Source of the DNA: Clostridia bacterium
GTDB taxonomy: Bacteria > Bacillota > Clostridia > Christensenellales > Aristaeellaceae
Reading direction: 5' to 3'
NCBI GenBank assembly: GCA_017512805.1
Contig: JAFWES010000046.1
Coordinates: forward strand, 46,363 to 110,362
DNA: 64,000 nucleotides
Within the stretch, counting starts at the first letter, position 1. The number at the start of each line of letters is the position of its first letter. Shown piece by piece: positions 17,802 through 26,436 of this stretch. Below the pieces are notes generated by a model. That model worked only from the letters and a program-made list of their open reading frames with translations, did not search any database and had not been told where the DNA came from. The translations under genes and the position numbers were made by a program.

Positions 17802-19495
17802 GGGCGGCCCTCCTTTCCCAGGGGAATGCTCATCTGAACCAGGGTTCCCCTTCCGTCCGGGGCGGCGCTCAGCTCCGCCTCGCCGTGATAGATCAGGCGG
17901 AGCCGGCCGGCGATGTTGCTCAGGCCCACGTGCCGGCCCTCCAGCGTGCCGGCCAGCGCTTCCTGCATCCTGTCCGCGTCCTCCGGCGACAGGGGCCGGC
18001 CGGTGTTCCTGATTTCAATCCGCATCCGATCCCCGTCCCGCCGGATGGATATGGAAATCTCTCCCCCGCCCGCCGGGGCAATTCCGTGCTCCACGGCGTT
18101 TTCCAGCACAGGCTGGAGGGTCAGCAGGGGCAGGTCGCAATCCAGCAGCGATTCGTCCACCTGGCGGCTCCACGTCAGCTTATCGCCGAACCGTTCCTGG
18201 ATAAAGAAGAAATAGGCGTCCACCACGGCCAGCTCCTCCCGCAGGGGAACCGTGCGCTGATCCCGGTGGGCCATGGTGGCGTTGAGCAGCACGCTCAGCG
18301 CCTCCACCATGCGGCTGACGGTCTGGCTGCCATCCATGCGGGCCTGCCAGTTGATATCCTCCAGCGCATTGTTGATAAAATGCGGATTGATCCGACTCTG
18401 CAGGGCCTGGATCTGCGCGTCCCGCAGGGCGATTTCCTCCTTGTAGGTCCGGTCCACCAGCTCCTTGATGCGGGTGCTCATGGCGGAGAAAGCCCTGCCC
18501 AGGGTGCCCAGCTCGTCCTTCCCCTGCATGGGAACGACGGTGCCCAGCGCCCCTTCCTCCACCTGGTGCGCCGCGTTGACCAGGATGGAAACGGGCCGGG
18601 CAAAGCGGCGGTAGGTGTACAGGGCGATCAGCCCCATGGCGGCAAACAGGAACAGATTCAGCAACTGGAAAATCCGCCGGAACTGGCGCGCCTGGCCGTT
18701 GATCCGCTCCCCCGGGATGGCCAGATGCCAGGAAAGGCTCCAGTCCCTGCCGGCGGATCGCCGCACATAGCTGATTTCCGCCTGGTCCGTCTCTGAAAGC
18801 CCGTCCTGAAGGGCGTCCCAGTCGATCAGGCCGGCGCCGATGTCATCCAGGCGAATCTGCTGGGCCGCGGACCAGCGATCTGCGACCTGCTCCAGCGGCG
18901 CAAAAAGCCCCCGGGAATCCACCTCCAGCACCAGCAGCCCGTAGCGCTGCATGGATGTGCTGTACAGATTGCGGGCCAGATAGATGCGGTCCGCCGCCTG
19001 AAGGAAGGCGCAGCGGGTGTCCATGCGTTCCCGCTCCGGCAAAAGGGAGGCGTGCACAGATTCCTGATAAACCGTCGCCCGGTCCGCCTGGGCCCGGGGG
19101 GACAGGAACAGGGGCTCCGCGCCGTCCGGAACATAAACCGCGCAAAGGATCAGGGGTTCCCGGCCGTATTTCCGCTCCAGATAGGTGCGGGACAGGCGGA
19201 CAAATTCCGTGTCGCCCGAATTCCCCCGCGACCATTGATCCCAGGCAGTCCACAGCTCCTGATCGTAGGTGGCCCCGCGGGAGAGCGATATCAGCGCGTC
19301 CAGATTCCGGACGGTTTCGGACCAGGCGAATTCCGCCCCGGAGAGCAGGGAATCCTCCGTCGCCCGACGCAGGCCGGGCAGCAGCGTCCCAATGAAACGG
19401 GACAGGATCAGGGTGGGAATCATCCAGGCCAGAAAAATCGTAATCAGAAGGCGGAGACGAAGCGAATGCCAGAAATCACCGCGCCGGCCGTTCAA
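17798..19495 (-). CDS. Sensor histidine kinase, YesM type
   Basis: 565 residues. Membrane segments near 14-35 and 277-294 flank an extracellular domain; a HAMP-like linker leads to the histidine motif (SRINPHFINNALED, His372) and an ATPase domain (LQPVLENAVEHG). The usual acidic residue of the D-x-G-x-G box appears as Asn (IEIRNTGRP), which could reduce ATP binding or be tolerated. The start is TTG, with GGAGGAGGGG about 7 bases before it; no better ATG exists. It overlaps the binding-protein gene by 4 bases. Confidence 0.92.
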   Translation of the reverse strand: MNGRRGDFWHSLRLRLLITIFLAWMIPTLILSRFIGTLLPGLRRATEDSLLSGAEFAWSETVRNLDALISLSRGATYDQELWTAWDQWSRGNSGDTEFVRLSRTYLERKYGREPLILCAVYVPDGAEPLFLSPRAQADRATVYQESVHASLLPERERMDTRCAFLQAADRIYLARNLYSTSMQRYGLLVLEVDSRGLFAPLEQVADRWSAAQQIRLDDIGAGLIDWDALQDGLSETDQAEISYVRRSAGRDWSLSWHLAIPGERINGQARQFRRIFQLLNLFLFAAMGLIALYTYRRFARPVSILVNAAHQVEEGALGTVVPMQGKDELGTLGRAFSAMSTRIKELVDRTYKEEIALRDAQIQALQSRINPHFINNALEDINWQARMDGSQTVSRMVEALSVLLNATMAHRDQRTVPLREELAVVDAYFFFIQERFGDKLTWSRQVDESLLDCDLPLLTLQPVLENAVEHGIAPAGGGEISISIRRDGDRMRIEIRNTGRPLSPEDADRMQEALAGTLEGRHVGLSNIAGRLRLIYHGEAELSAAPDGRGTLVQMSIPLGKEGRP

Positions 19496-19532
19496 CCGAA
19501 TCCCCTCCTCCCTGCAATCGAATAATGCTTCT

Positions 19533-19566
19533 GTTCAGACCCTCAAGCGCAGCGACTGAACCGTTA
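19533..19566. repeat. Palindromic repeat, copy 4
   Basis: GTTCAG (19533-19538) pairs with CTGAAC (19556-19561); between and after are CCTCAAGCGCAGCG and CGTTAC, shared with the left end of the 15549-15734 element. It fills most of the gap between the GH94 gene and the kinase gene and overlaps the last codons of the former. Confidence 0.6.
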
Positions 19567-21978
19567 CGGCTTCTGGTTTTCCTCTCCACCCATTATGACC
19601 AGCACCTCATGGGTGCCCCCGTCAAACGTGGGAATATGTCCCGCCGGAGCCCCGTCCACGGTCAGGGCGGCGACGCCCTTCTCCACATGCCGCGGATTTT
19701 CGACCCGGATCCGGTAGGTCGCGCCTCGCCAGCGCCGGACAACGGTAAAGCCGTCCCAGCAGGCGGGAATGCAGGGATCCACGGTCAGGGAGTGAAACTC
19801 CGGCCGGACGCCGAGCATGTAATGGGTGGCGGCGTAATAGGCCCACCCCGCGGACCCGGTCATAAAGGGATGCCTGGCCCGGCCAAAGGCGGTATGATCC
19901 TTCCCCATGATAAACTGGCAGTAGGTATAGGGCTCCGCCTGCCGGATCTCCATCCGGTCATTCTGATTTTCCGGCAGGAGGGCGTCATAGTATTTCATGG
20001 CCTGGGAGCCGTGTCCGATCATGGTTTCCGCCACCCATGCCCAGGGATTGGGATGGCTGAAAATGGCCCCGTTTTCCTTCACCCCCGGATAGACCCGCGA
20101 GATGAACCCGATGCCGTCGTCCCGCCGGGTAAAGCTGGGCGCGTTGAGCAGCAGCCCATAGGGGGTATACAGCCATTCGTCCACCGCGTCCAGAATGCTC
20201 CGGGCCTGCTCGGGCGTGGCCGTGCCGGAAAGCACGGACCAGGCCGCGCTCTCCAGATGCATCTTCCCCTCCTCCGCCCGGGCGCTGCCGATGGGCCGCC
20301 CGTCCGCGGTAAAGCCCCGCAGGAACCACCTTCCGTCCCACAGCGCCGCCTGGCAGGATTCCTTCATCCGCCCCATCAGCGCCTCATACCGCTCCGCGTC
20401 CTCCGTCCGGCCCAGATTCCGCGCTGCGTCCAGGAAGTGCTCCGTCGCCCAGATCAGCAGGAAGGCCACCATGGCGCTCTCCCCGCCCCCCAGGTTCAGG
20501 CAGTCGTTCCAGTCCGCCCGCAGTCCCTTGGTGATGCCGTGGGCGCCGGTCTGGCTGTAGGAAAAGTCCAGGGCCCGCTTCATGTGCTCCCACACCGTGG
20601 CTTCGCCCTGATCCGCGAAGGGAATGACCCGGTCGAAGAAAGCCAGGTCCCCGGTTTCCCGTACGTTTTCCACGATGGCGGGAATCAGCCACAGCGCGTC
20701 GTCCGCGCAGGCGTCCGCGATGCCGTGGATCCGGCTTTCGTTCATGGAGGGCACGACGGTGGGCGATTTGCTGTCCTGCTCCCCTGTCTGGGGCTCGAAC
20801 CAGGCGGGGTCAAACAGATGCAGCCCGTATCCGGCGCTGACCTGTCCGTGCAGCAGCTGCTCCAGCCGCGTCCGGCACATGCCCGGTTCTGCGCCGGGCA
20901 CGCACATGGCGTCCTGGGCCGTATCCCGATATCCCAGCCCGGTGCGCCCGCCCACCTCAATAAAGGAGGAAAAGCGGGAAAACAGCACGTTGATTTCCGC
21001 CTGATACAGGTTCCAGATGTTCAGGCTCCGGTTCATGTTGTCATGGGGCGTCCGGATCTGCAGCGCCCCCAGCTTTTCGTCCCAGAAGCGCCGCAGCTCC
21101 GCGAAAGCCCGGTCGCACCCAGCGAAATCATATCGCTGCCGGGCCCGCTCCGCCGCGTCGCCCCGGCCCCGGCCGAGATAGAACAGCACCCGGGCCTCCT
21201 CGCCGGGCTGCAGGGTCAGCCGGCGCCGCAGGGCGCCCACCGGATTGCCGCCCAGCTCCGTGGCGCCGGTCAGGTCTCCCCGCTCCACCCCCAGGGGATT
21301 CCGCTCGGTGCGATAGGGCCCGATAAAGGCGTCCCGGGTCCCCTCGAAGCCGTCGGGCTCCGCGTCGGAGGCGAAGAATTCGAATTCGCCTTCCTCATAA
21401 TGCAGGTCGCAGACCACCGCCCCCTTCTCGGCCAGGGAGCCGGCGCAATACAGGCTCATCTGGAAATTCTGCTGGTCGAAGGAGATATGGTGGAAGGAAA
21501 ACTCCATGTAGCCGTAGAGGCTGATCCGCCGCGGGCGGGCGGAAACGTTTCTGACGCGGACGTCAAAGATTTCCACCGGATCCGTTTTCGGATCGGCCTC
21601 CCGGGGAATGAAAAGGGTCTGGGAAGCCTCCAGCCCGTTCCGCGCGCATTCGTAGACGGAATAGCTCAGCCCGTGACGGCATCGATAGCCGGAAGCGTCT
21701 TCCCCGCCGGCGGGCTGCCAGCTCAGGGAGTGAAACGCGCCGGTTTCGTCGTCCCGCAGATACACCCAGTGCCCGGGGCCGTCCGCGGGCAGCCCGTTGG
21801 GGCGGAACCGGGTGATCCGGCCGTACTCCGGCGTATCCAGCCAGGCATATCCGCCTGCCAGCTGGCTCAGTACGGCCCCCATCCGCTGGGTGCCCAGATA
21901 ATTGGTCAGCGGCTGGGGGCAGCTGACGTCGTCAATCACATATTCCCGGTTCGCATCGTCAAAAAACCCGTATCGCAT
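19564..21978 (-). CDS. GH94-family glycoside phosphorylase
   Basis: Cytoplasmic inverting phosphorylase of 804 residues that cleaves a beta-linked disaccharide with phosphate to give a sugar 1-phosphate and a free sugar. Family marks: the N-terminal beta-sandwich with YGFFDDANREYVIDD, the (alpha/alpha)6 barrel motif GGRTGLGYRDTAQDAM near 345, and KGLRADWNDCLNLGGGES near 480-500, which holds the catalytic acid Asp of the DWND motif. The GRTGLGYRDTAQD form reminds me of N,N-diacetylchitobiose phosphorylases more than cellobiose phosphorylases, but this is from memory. GAGGAGGGG precedes the ATG. It diverges from a transporter operon and is followed by two-component genes. Confidence 0.9.
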   Translation of the reverse strand: MRYGFFDDANREYVIDDVSCPQPLTNYLGTQRMGAVLSQLAGGYAWLDTPEYGRITRFRPNGLPADGPGHWVYLRDDETGAFHSLSWQPAGGEDASGYRCRHGLSYSVYECARNGLEASQTLFIPREADPKTDPVEIFDVRVRNVSARPRRISLYGYMEFSFHHISFDQQNFQMSLYCAGSLAEKGAVVCDLHYEEGEFEFFASDAEPDGFEGTRDAFIGPYRTERNPLGVERGDLTGATELGGNPVGALRRRLTLQPGEEARVLFYLGRGRGDAAERARQRYDFAGCDRAFAELRRFWDEKLGALQIRTPHDNMNRSLNIWNLYQAEINVLFSRFSSFIEVGGRTGLGYRDTAQDAMCVPGAEPGMCRTRLEQLLHGQVSAGYGLHLFDPAWFEPQTGEQDSKSPTVVPSMNESRIHGIADACADDALWLIPAIVENVRETGDLAFFDRVIPFADQGEATVWEHMKRALDFSYSQTGAHGITKGLRADWNDCLNLGGGESAMVAFLLIWATEHFLDAARNLGRTEDAERYEALMGRMKESCQAALWDGRWFLRGFTADGRPIGSARAEEGKMHLESAAWSVLSGTATPEQARSILDAVDEWLYTPYGLLLNAPSFTRRDDGIGFISRVYPGVKENGAIFSHPNPWAWVAETMIGHGSQAMKYYDALLPENQNDRMEIRQAEPYTYCQFIMGKDHTAFGRARHPFMTGSAGWAYYAATHYMLGVRPEFHSLTVDPCIPACWDGFTVVRRWRGATYRIRVENPRHVEKGVAALTVDGAPAGHIPTFDGGTHEVLVIMGGEENQKP

Positions 21979-22104
21979 GGGGGAATCCCCTCCTCACTCC
22001 TCATTGATTTCCGTTTCGTTTCTGACGCTCCGGCCGCGGATGGCTGTTATGCCCCTGCCCGCCTTGCGCCCATGGGAATAACAGGTCTCCTCCCGTTCCC
22101 TTCC

Positions 22105-22133
22105 ATCATAATCGGAAGCGGGAGAAAAGCCAA
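22105..22133 (-). promoter_or_regulatory. Predicted promoter of the GH94 and two-component operon
   Basis: On the minus strand TTGGCT (22128-22133), exactly 17 bases, TATGAT (22105-22110). The leader is about 120 bases long. Confidence 0.7.
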
Positions 22134-22140
22134 TTGCTGT

Positions 22141-22213
22141 GTTTGTTGTCTTTTGTTGCTGCTTGCGCTCTTCTTTCCCTTTTCCGGAAGAAAACCAACC
22201 AGAGACAACAAAC
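22141..22213. promoter_or_regulatory. Inverted repeat in the divergent control region, candidate regulator sites
   Basis: GTTTGTTGTCT (22141-22151) and its exact reverse complement AGACAACAAAC (22203-22213). They lie 8 bases upstream of the -35 box of the GH94 promoter and upstream of the plus-strand transporter promoter, the expected place for an AraC-type activator such as the regulator at 15749-16507. The rest of the 324-base intergenic region holds both promoters and no gene. Confidence 0.45.
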
Positions 22214-22245
22214 AGCAAGCGGATACGATGATTTACCGATGCGGT

Positions 22246-22251
22246 TATGAT
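22246..22251 (+). promoter_or_regulatory. Possible -10 box of the third importer operon
   Basis: TATGAT lies 52 bases before the permease start with no recognisable -35 box at the right distance. This would fit an activator-dependent promoter, but the call is weak. Confidence 0.3.
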
Positions 22252-22302
22252 ACCATGATCCCGAACCACAGGCAAGACACAGGGCGAAAGGAGGCGCGGC
22301 GG

Positions 22303-23310
22303 ATGACAGCGCGGCGGGAAACGGCGTCCGCAAAATCCCCTGAAAGCGGCATCGCGTTGAAAAAGAGCGGCATCGCGTCGAAGAAAAGCGGCAGGGCGGG
22401 CCGAAAGACCACCTTCTGGCTGGATACCATGGTGCTGCCCGGGGCCATCTGGCTGCTGCTGATCCGGTATCTGCCCATGTTCGGCATCGTGCTGGCCTTC
22501 AAAAACTATAAGGCGCAGCGGCCGAATACATTCTGGAACAATATCCTGAAAAGCCAGTGGGCCGGCCTGGACAATTTCCAGTTTCTGAAATCCCCGGACA
22601 CGGCCGTCATGGTCCGCAACACCCTGGGCTACAACCTGCTGTGGATCGTGCTGGGGCTGGTGATTTCCGTGACCTTCGCCATCATGATGAGCGAGCTGAG
22701 CAGCCGCTTCTTCGCCAAAGCGTATCAGACGCTGATGTTCTTCCCCTATTTCCTTTCCTGGGTCGTGGCCAGCTATTTCGTGCTGGCCTTCCTGGATCCC
22801 ACCAGCGGCATGATCCCCGCCATGCAGAAGGCGGCGGGAGGAACGGTTTCCAATTTCTATCATGAAACCACCTGGTGGCCCCTGATCCTGACCCTGTGCA
22901 ACCTCTGGAAGAATGTGGGCTACTCCTCCGTGCTATACCTGGCCGCCATCACGGGCATCGACACCTCCCTCTACGAGGCCGCGGCGGTGGACGGCGCCAC
23001 CAAATGGCAGCAGGTGCTGCACGTGACGCTGCCCAATATCCGGACCATGATCGTGATCCTGCTGATCATGAACGTGGGCAAGATTTTCAACGCGGACTTC
23101 GGCCTGTTCTACAATGTGCCCCAGAATTCCGGTTCCCTCTATCCGGTCACCCAGGTGGTGGATACCTATGTCTACCGCGCCTATGCCAACACCCATAACA
23201 TCGGCATGAGCTCCGCCGCGGGCTTCCTGCAAAGCGCGGTGGGCCTGGTCTGCATCGTGGCTGCCAACGCTGCGGTCCGAAAGCTGGATCCGGACAGCAG
23301 CCTGTTCTGA
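22303..23310 (+). CDS. Carbohydrate ABC transporter permease, LplB/YteP type
   Basis: 335 residues, first gene of the third importer. A basic, repeat-like N-terminus (GIALKKSGIASKKSG) precedes the membrane part. The LplB signature is IRYLPMFGIVLAFKNYK and the EAA loop EAAAVDGATKWQQVLHVTLP. AAAGGAGG lies before ATG at 22303; the open frame continues upstream but without a start site. It is read away from the GH94 gene, which suggests that it imports the GH94 substrate. Confidence 0.94.
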   Translation: MTARRETASAKSPESGIALKKSGIASKKSGRAGRKTTFWLDTMVLPGAIWLLLIRYLPMFGIVLAFKNYKAQRPNTFWNNILKSQWAGLDNFQFLKSPDTAVMVRNTLGYNLLWIVLGLVISVTFAIMMSELSSRFFAKAYQTLMFFPYFLSWVVASYFVLAFLDPTSGMIPAMQKAAGGTVSNFYHETTWWPLILTLCNLWKNVGYSSVLYLAAITGIDTSLYEAAAVDGATKWQQVLHVTLPNIRTMIVILLIMNVGKIFNADFGLFYNVPQNSGSLYPVTQVVDTYVYRAYANTHNIGMSSAAGFLQSAVGLVCIVAANAAVRKLDPDSSLF

Positions 23311-23328
23311 AGAAAGGGGGGCTTTCTG

Positions 23329-24270
23329 ATGAGTACGCTGGCCGGAAAGAAAAAAATCCGCCCTTCCACCGCCTCCCTCAACCGGTTCGGGCCGGGCGCC
23401 CAGGCGGGGTTCCATCTGGCGCTGGGGCTGTTTGCCCTGCTGTGCATCATTCCCTTCGTTTTTGTGGTCATCATTTCCTTTACCTCGGAGGACAGCATCC
23501 GCCAGATCGGCTACAGCTTCCAGCCCCTCGGCTGGTCCCTGCAGGCCTATCGGTACACCTTCCAGCTGGGGGATCAGCTCTGGCGCAGCTATCTGAACTC
23601 CTTTCTGATCACCGCCGTGGGCACGGCGCTGTCGGTGCTGATGTGCTTCCTGTACGCCTATCCCCTGTTCCGGAAGGATTACGGCCACCGCTCCTTCTTC
23701 AACTTCCTCAGCTTCTTCACGATGATCTTCGGCGGTGGCCTGGTGCCGACCTTCGTGATCTGCAAAAGCGTCCTAGGCCTGAGCGACAATTATGCCGCCC
23801 TTATCGTGCCCATGCTCTTCAGCCCCTTCCATGTCATCGTCATGCGGACCTTCTTCCAGACCTCCGTGCCCATGGAGCTGATTGAAGCCTCCCGCATCGA
23901 CGGCTCCGGGGAATACGGCACGCTGTTCCGGATTGTCTTTCCCATCGTCACCCCGGGCATCGCCACCATCGCGCTGCTGGTGGCTCTGGGATACTGGAAC
24001 GAGTGGTTCCTGTCCCTGCTGTATATCAACAAGAACATGGACATCATTCCCCTCCAGTATCTGCTGATGCGGATGCAGCGGAACGCGGATTTCCTGGCCA
24101 AGAATTCCGCCATGCTGGGAGCGGACGCGGCCCGGGCAGCGGCCCAGCTGCCCTCCCAGACGCTGAAGATGGCCCTGGTGGTCTTCATCGTGGTGCCCAT
24201 CGCCTGCGCCTATCCCTTCTTCCAACGCTATGTGGTCGCCGGGCTGACCGTCGGTTCCGTCAAGGGCTGA
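23329..24270 (+). CDS. Carbohydrate ABC transporter permease, LplC/YtcP type
   Basis: 313 residues with six membrane segments. The EAA loop is EASRIDGSGEYGTLFRIVFP and the C-terminus ends VAGLTVGSVKG. The gene starts 18 bases after the previous stop with AAAGGGGGG as ribosome site. It is the partner of the preceding permease in the third importer. Confidence 0.95.
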   Translation: MSTLAGKKKIRPSTASLNRFGPGAQAGFHLALGLFALLCIIPFVFVVIISFTSEDSIRQIGYSFQPLGWSLQAYRYTFQLGDQLWRSYLNSFLITAVGTALSVLMCFLYAYPLFRKDYGHRSFFNFLSFFTMIFGGGLVPTFVICKSVLGLSDNYAALIVPMLFSPFHVIVMRTFFQTSVPMELIEASRIDGSGEYGTLFRIVFPIVTPGIATIALLVALGYWNEWFLSLLYINKNMDIIPLQYLLMRMQRNADFLAKNSAMLGADAARAAAQLPSQTLKMALVVFIVVPIACAYPFFQRYVVAGLTVGSVKG

Positions 24271-24339
24271 CCCGGCTGATTCGGATTCCGGAGAGCGGAG
24301 CTCTCTGAAAGATAGAAAAATTAAAGGAGGTCTATTTCA

Positions 24340-25884
24340 ATGAAACGGTTTCTGTCCCTGATCCTTTCCCTGGCGCTGATCCTCTCCCTCTGCGCGGCGG
24401 CGCAGGCGGATGATCTCCCCACCATCACCATCATGTTCCACGGTTCCAACGTCAGCGACGACGCCGCGGTGCTCGAAAAAGTCAACGAGTACATCGCCGA
24501 TAAGGTCGGCGCGAAGCTGGAAGTCATCTGGGGAACCTGGGGCGACTTCGACGAAAAGGCCACCAACGCCCTGGCCACCGGCGACTCCGAGGTGGACATG
24601 CTGTTCACCTGCTCCTGGTCCGCCGATGAGTTCAACACCTACGCCAAGAACGGTTTCTTTGAGCCCCTGGACGAATATATGGACCAGTTCGGCGCGGATC
24701 TGAAGGCCGCCCTGCCGGAGGCCCTGATCCAGGCCGCGACGGTGGAAGGCCCGGACGGCGAAAAGCACATTTACGCCGTCAACGGCTTTAAGGATACCGC
24801 CACCCAGAATACCTGGGACATCAACGTGACCCTGCTGGGCGAGCTGGGCTACACCGTGGAAGATGTGCAGAAGCTGGGCTTCTACGGCTGGGGCGAAATC
24901 TTCGCCAAAGCCAAGGAAGTGAAGGGGGATTCCTTCTATCCCTTCCTGATTGAGCCGGCGGTCGCGGAGCGCATGGTGACCAACAGCATCATCATCACCG
25001 GCGATTCCGGTTCCGTGAACCTGCTGAGTTATTATCTGGATCCCGCGGATGTCACCAAGGCGGACGCCAAATACGGCGACGTGATCCTGAACAAGTTCGC
25101 CACGGATGAATTCGCCGCCTTCACGAAGCAGATGCGGGAATATTACCTGGCCGGTTACATCGATCCCGCCCTGGCCGTGGCGGAAACCTCCAACGATACC
25201 CGCAGCAACGCCCAGAAGACCGGCAGCTACCTGATCGGCACCCAGAGCTACGCCTACGGCTATGAATACTCCGCCGAGGTGCTCTCCCGCGGGATCGAAG
25301 TCCAGTTCCTGCCCTGCACCGACCCCTATGTGGATACGACGGTTTCCCAGGGCGCCATGGTCGCCGTCAGCTCCGCTTCCCAGCATCCGGAAGAGAGCTT
25401 CAAATTCCTGGCCCTGCTCAACAGCGATCCGGCGCTCATGACCCTGCTGAACTACGGCGTGGAAGGCGTGCATTACACCCTGGATGACGACGGTCTGGTG
25501 GTCTTCACCGATGCCCGCGCCAGCTACTCCCCCTGGACCAACGGCATGGGCAACGTAACCCTGCTGCCGGATACCCAGGCCGAGGGCAAGGGCTTCCGGG
25601 AAGCCTTCAAGGCGTACTACGCTTCCGGCAAGGCGGTTCCGATCCTGGGCTACATCTTCAACAACGAGCCCGTAAGCAATGAAATGGCTGCCCTGACCAA
25701 CGTGGCCGCCCAGTATTCCCTTGCCCTGTGCAGCGGCGCGGTGGATCCGGAAACCGAGCTGCCGAAGTTCCTCAAAGCGCTGGACGACGCCGGCATGGCC
25801 GCCTACCTGGCCGAAGCCAACGCCCAGCTGGACGCCTACCTGGCCGAAGCCAACGCCCAGCTGGACGCCTTCCTCGGCAGATAA
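24340..25884 (+). CDS. Extracellular oligosaccharide-binding protein with duplicated C-terminal segment
   Basis: 514 residues. The signal peptide is MKRFLSLILSLALILSLCAA, with cleavage near AQADD. The mature domain begins PTITIMFHGSNVSDDAAVL, a usual binding-protein strand. A strong AAAGGAGG precedes the ATG. The last 27 residues contain a perfect tandem repeat of AYLAEANAQLD, encoded by two identical 33-base units (25801-25833 and 25834-25866). A small hairpin (24291-24305) separates it from the permease gene. It is the receptor of the third importer. Confidence 0.93.
   Translation: MKRFLSLILSLALILSLCAAAQADDLPTITIMFHGSNVSDDAAVLEKVNEYIADKVGAKLEVIWGTWGDFDEKATNALATGDSEVDMLFTCSWSADEFNTYAKNGFFEPLDEYMDQFGADLKAALPEALIQAATVEGPDGEKHIYAVNGFKDTATQNTWDINVTLLGELGYTVEDVQKLGFYGWGEIFAKAKEVKGDSFYPFLIEPAVAERMVTNSIIITGDSGSVNLLSYYLDPADVTKADAKYGDVILNKFATDEFAAFTKQMREYYLAGYIDPALAVAETSNDTRSNAQKTGSYLIGTQSYAYGYEYSAEVLSRGIEVQFLPCTDPYVDTTVSQGAMVAVSSASQHPEESFKFLALLNSDPALMTLLNYGVEGVHYTLDDDGLVVFTDARASYSPWTNGMGNVTLLPDTQAEGKGFREAFKAYYASGKAVPILGYIFNNEPVSNEMAALTNVAAQYSLALCSGAVDPETELPKFLKALDDAGMAAYLAEANAQLDAYLAEANAQLDAFLGR
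25801..25866 (+). repeat. 33-bp perfect tandem duplication within the binding-protein gene
   Basis: Two copies begin GCCTACCTGGCCGAAGCCAA and end GCCCAGCTGGAC. The unit is in frame and adds 11 residues to the C-terminal helix. The identity at silent positions implies a recent event. Confidence 0.95.
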
Positions 25885-25887
25885 CCC

Positions 25888-25922
25888 AAAAGGAGACAGG
25901 GGACGGTTCTCTGTCTCCTTTT
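25888..25922. repeat. Dispersed 35-bp palindromic repeat (copy B)
   Basis: Identical over 35 bases to 13968-14002 (stem GGAGACAG/CTGTCTCC with T4). It starts 4 bases after the stop of the binding-protein gene and probably ends its transcript, as copy A does for the glycosidase gene. Confidence 0.8.
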
Positions 25923-26004
25923 GCCTTTTGTCAGGAGACGCCGGCGCTTCTCTGTGCCGACAATAAAAGCAAAAAGCCATCCGGATGTTTTCCCACGATA
26001 GCCA

Positions 26005-26041
26005 AGGGGCTGCCGCATATTTCGCGGCAGCCCCTCTTTTT
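26005..26041 (+). terminator. Strong intrinsic terminator of the third importer operon
   Basis: A 12-bp perfect stem, AGGGGCTGCCGC (26005-26016) with GCGGCAGCCCCT (26024-26035), is followed by CTTTTTG. It lies between convergent genes and has a T-run only on the plus strand. Confidence 0.9.
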
Positions 26042-26061
26042 GCCGGACAACAGGGAGCGGC

Positions 26062-26436
26062 TCAGTCCCCGACCAGCGCGGTCACTTCGATCTCGCACAG
26101 AACCCCTTTGGGCAGATCCCGCACGGCAACGCAGCTCCGGGCCGGCTTGGACACGAAGAACCGGGCATAAACCTCATTAAAGGCAGCAAAATCCTGCATA
26201 TTTGCCAGATAGCATGTGGTCTTGAAAACCTTGTCAAAGCCGGATCCGGCCGCTTCCAGAATCGCGCCGGCATTCAGGCAGCTCTGCTCCGCCTGGGCGG
26301 CAATGCCCTCCGGAATCTCGCCGGTCACGGGATTGACCGGGATCTGGCCCGACGCAAAAAGCATTCCGTTTACAACGTATCCCTGGGAATAAGGTCCAAT
26401 CGCTCCGGGGGCTTTGGCGGTTTCAATCACTTTCAT
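26062..26436 (-). CDS. ridA: RidA/YjgF/UK114 family enamine/imine deaminase
   Basis: 124 residues, the usual length. RidA proteins form cytoplasmic trimers that hydrolyse reactive enamines and imines made by PLP enzymes. Visible signatures are GAIGPYSQGYVVNGMLFASG at the N-terminus, the active-site Arg in KPARSCVAV and the C-terminal Glu in LCEIEVTALV. AAGGAGG lies 8 bases before the ATG. It has its own promoter, so it is probably expressed independently of its neighbours. Confidence 0.95.
   Translation of the reverse strand: MKVIETAKAPGAIGPYSQGYVVNGMLFASGQIPVNPVTGEIPEGIAAQAEQSCLNAGAILEAAGSGFDKVFKTTCYLANMQDFAAFNEVYARFFVSKPARSCVAVRDLPKGVLCEIEVTALVGD

Noticed and set aside
19525-22302. Very long plus-strand open frame that runs into the permease gene at 22303
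   Set aside because: It is the antisense of the GH94 gene, lacks a ribosome site, and its residues are rich in Pro, Gly, Arg and His. The real start is at 22303 after AAAGGAGG.
24291-24305. Hairpin between permease and binding-protein gene as a terminator
   Set aside because: Stem of six pairs, no T-run, and the next gene clearly belongs to the same operon; at most it affects message stability.
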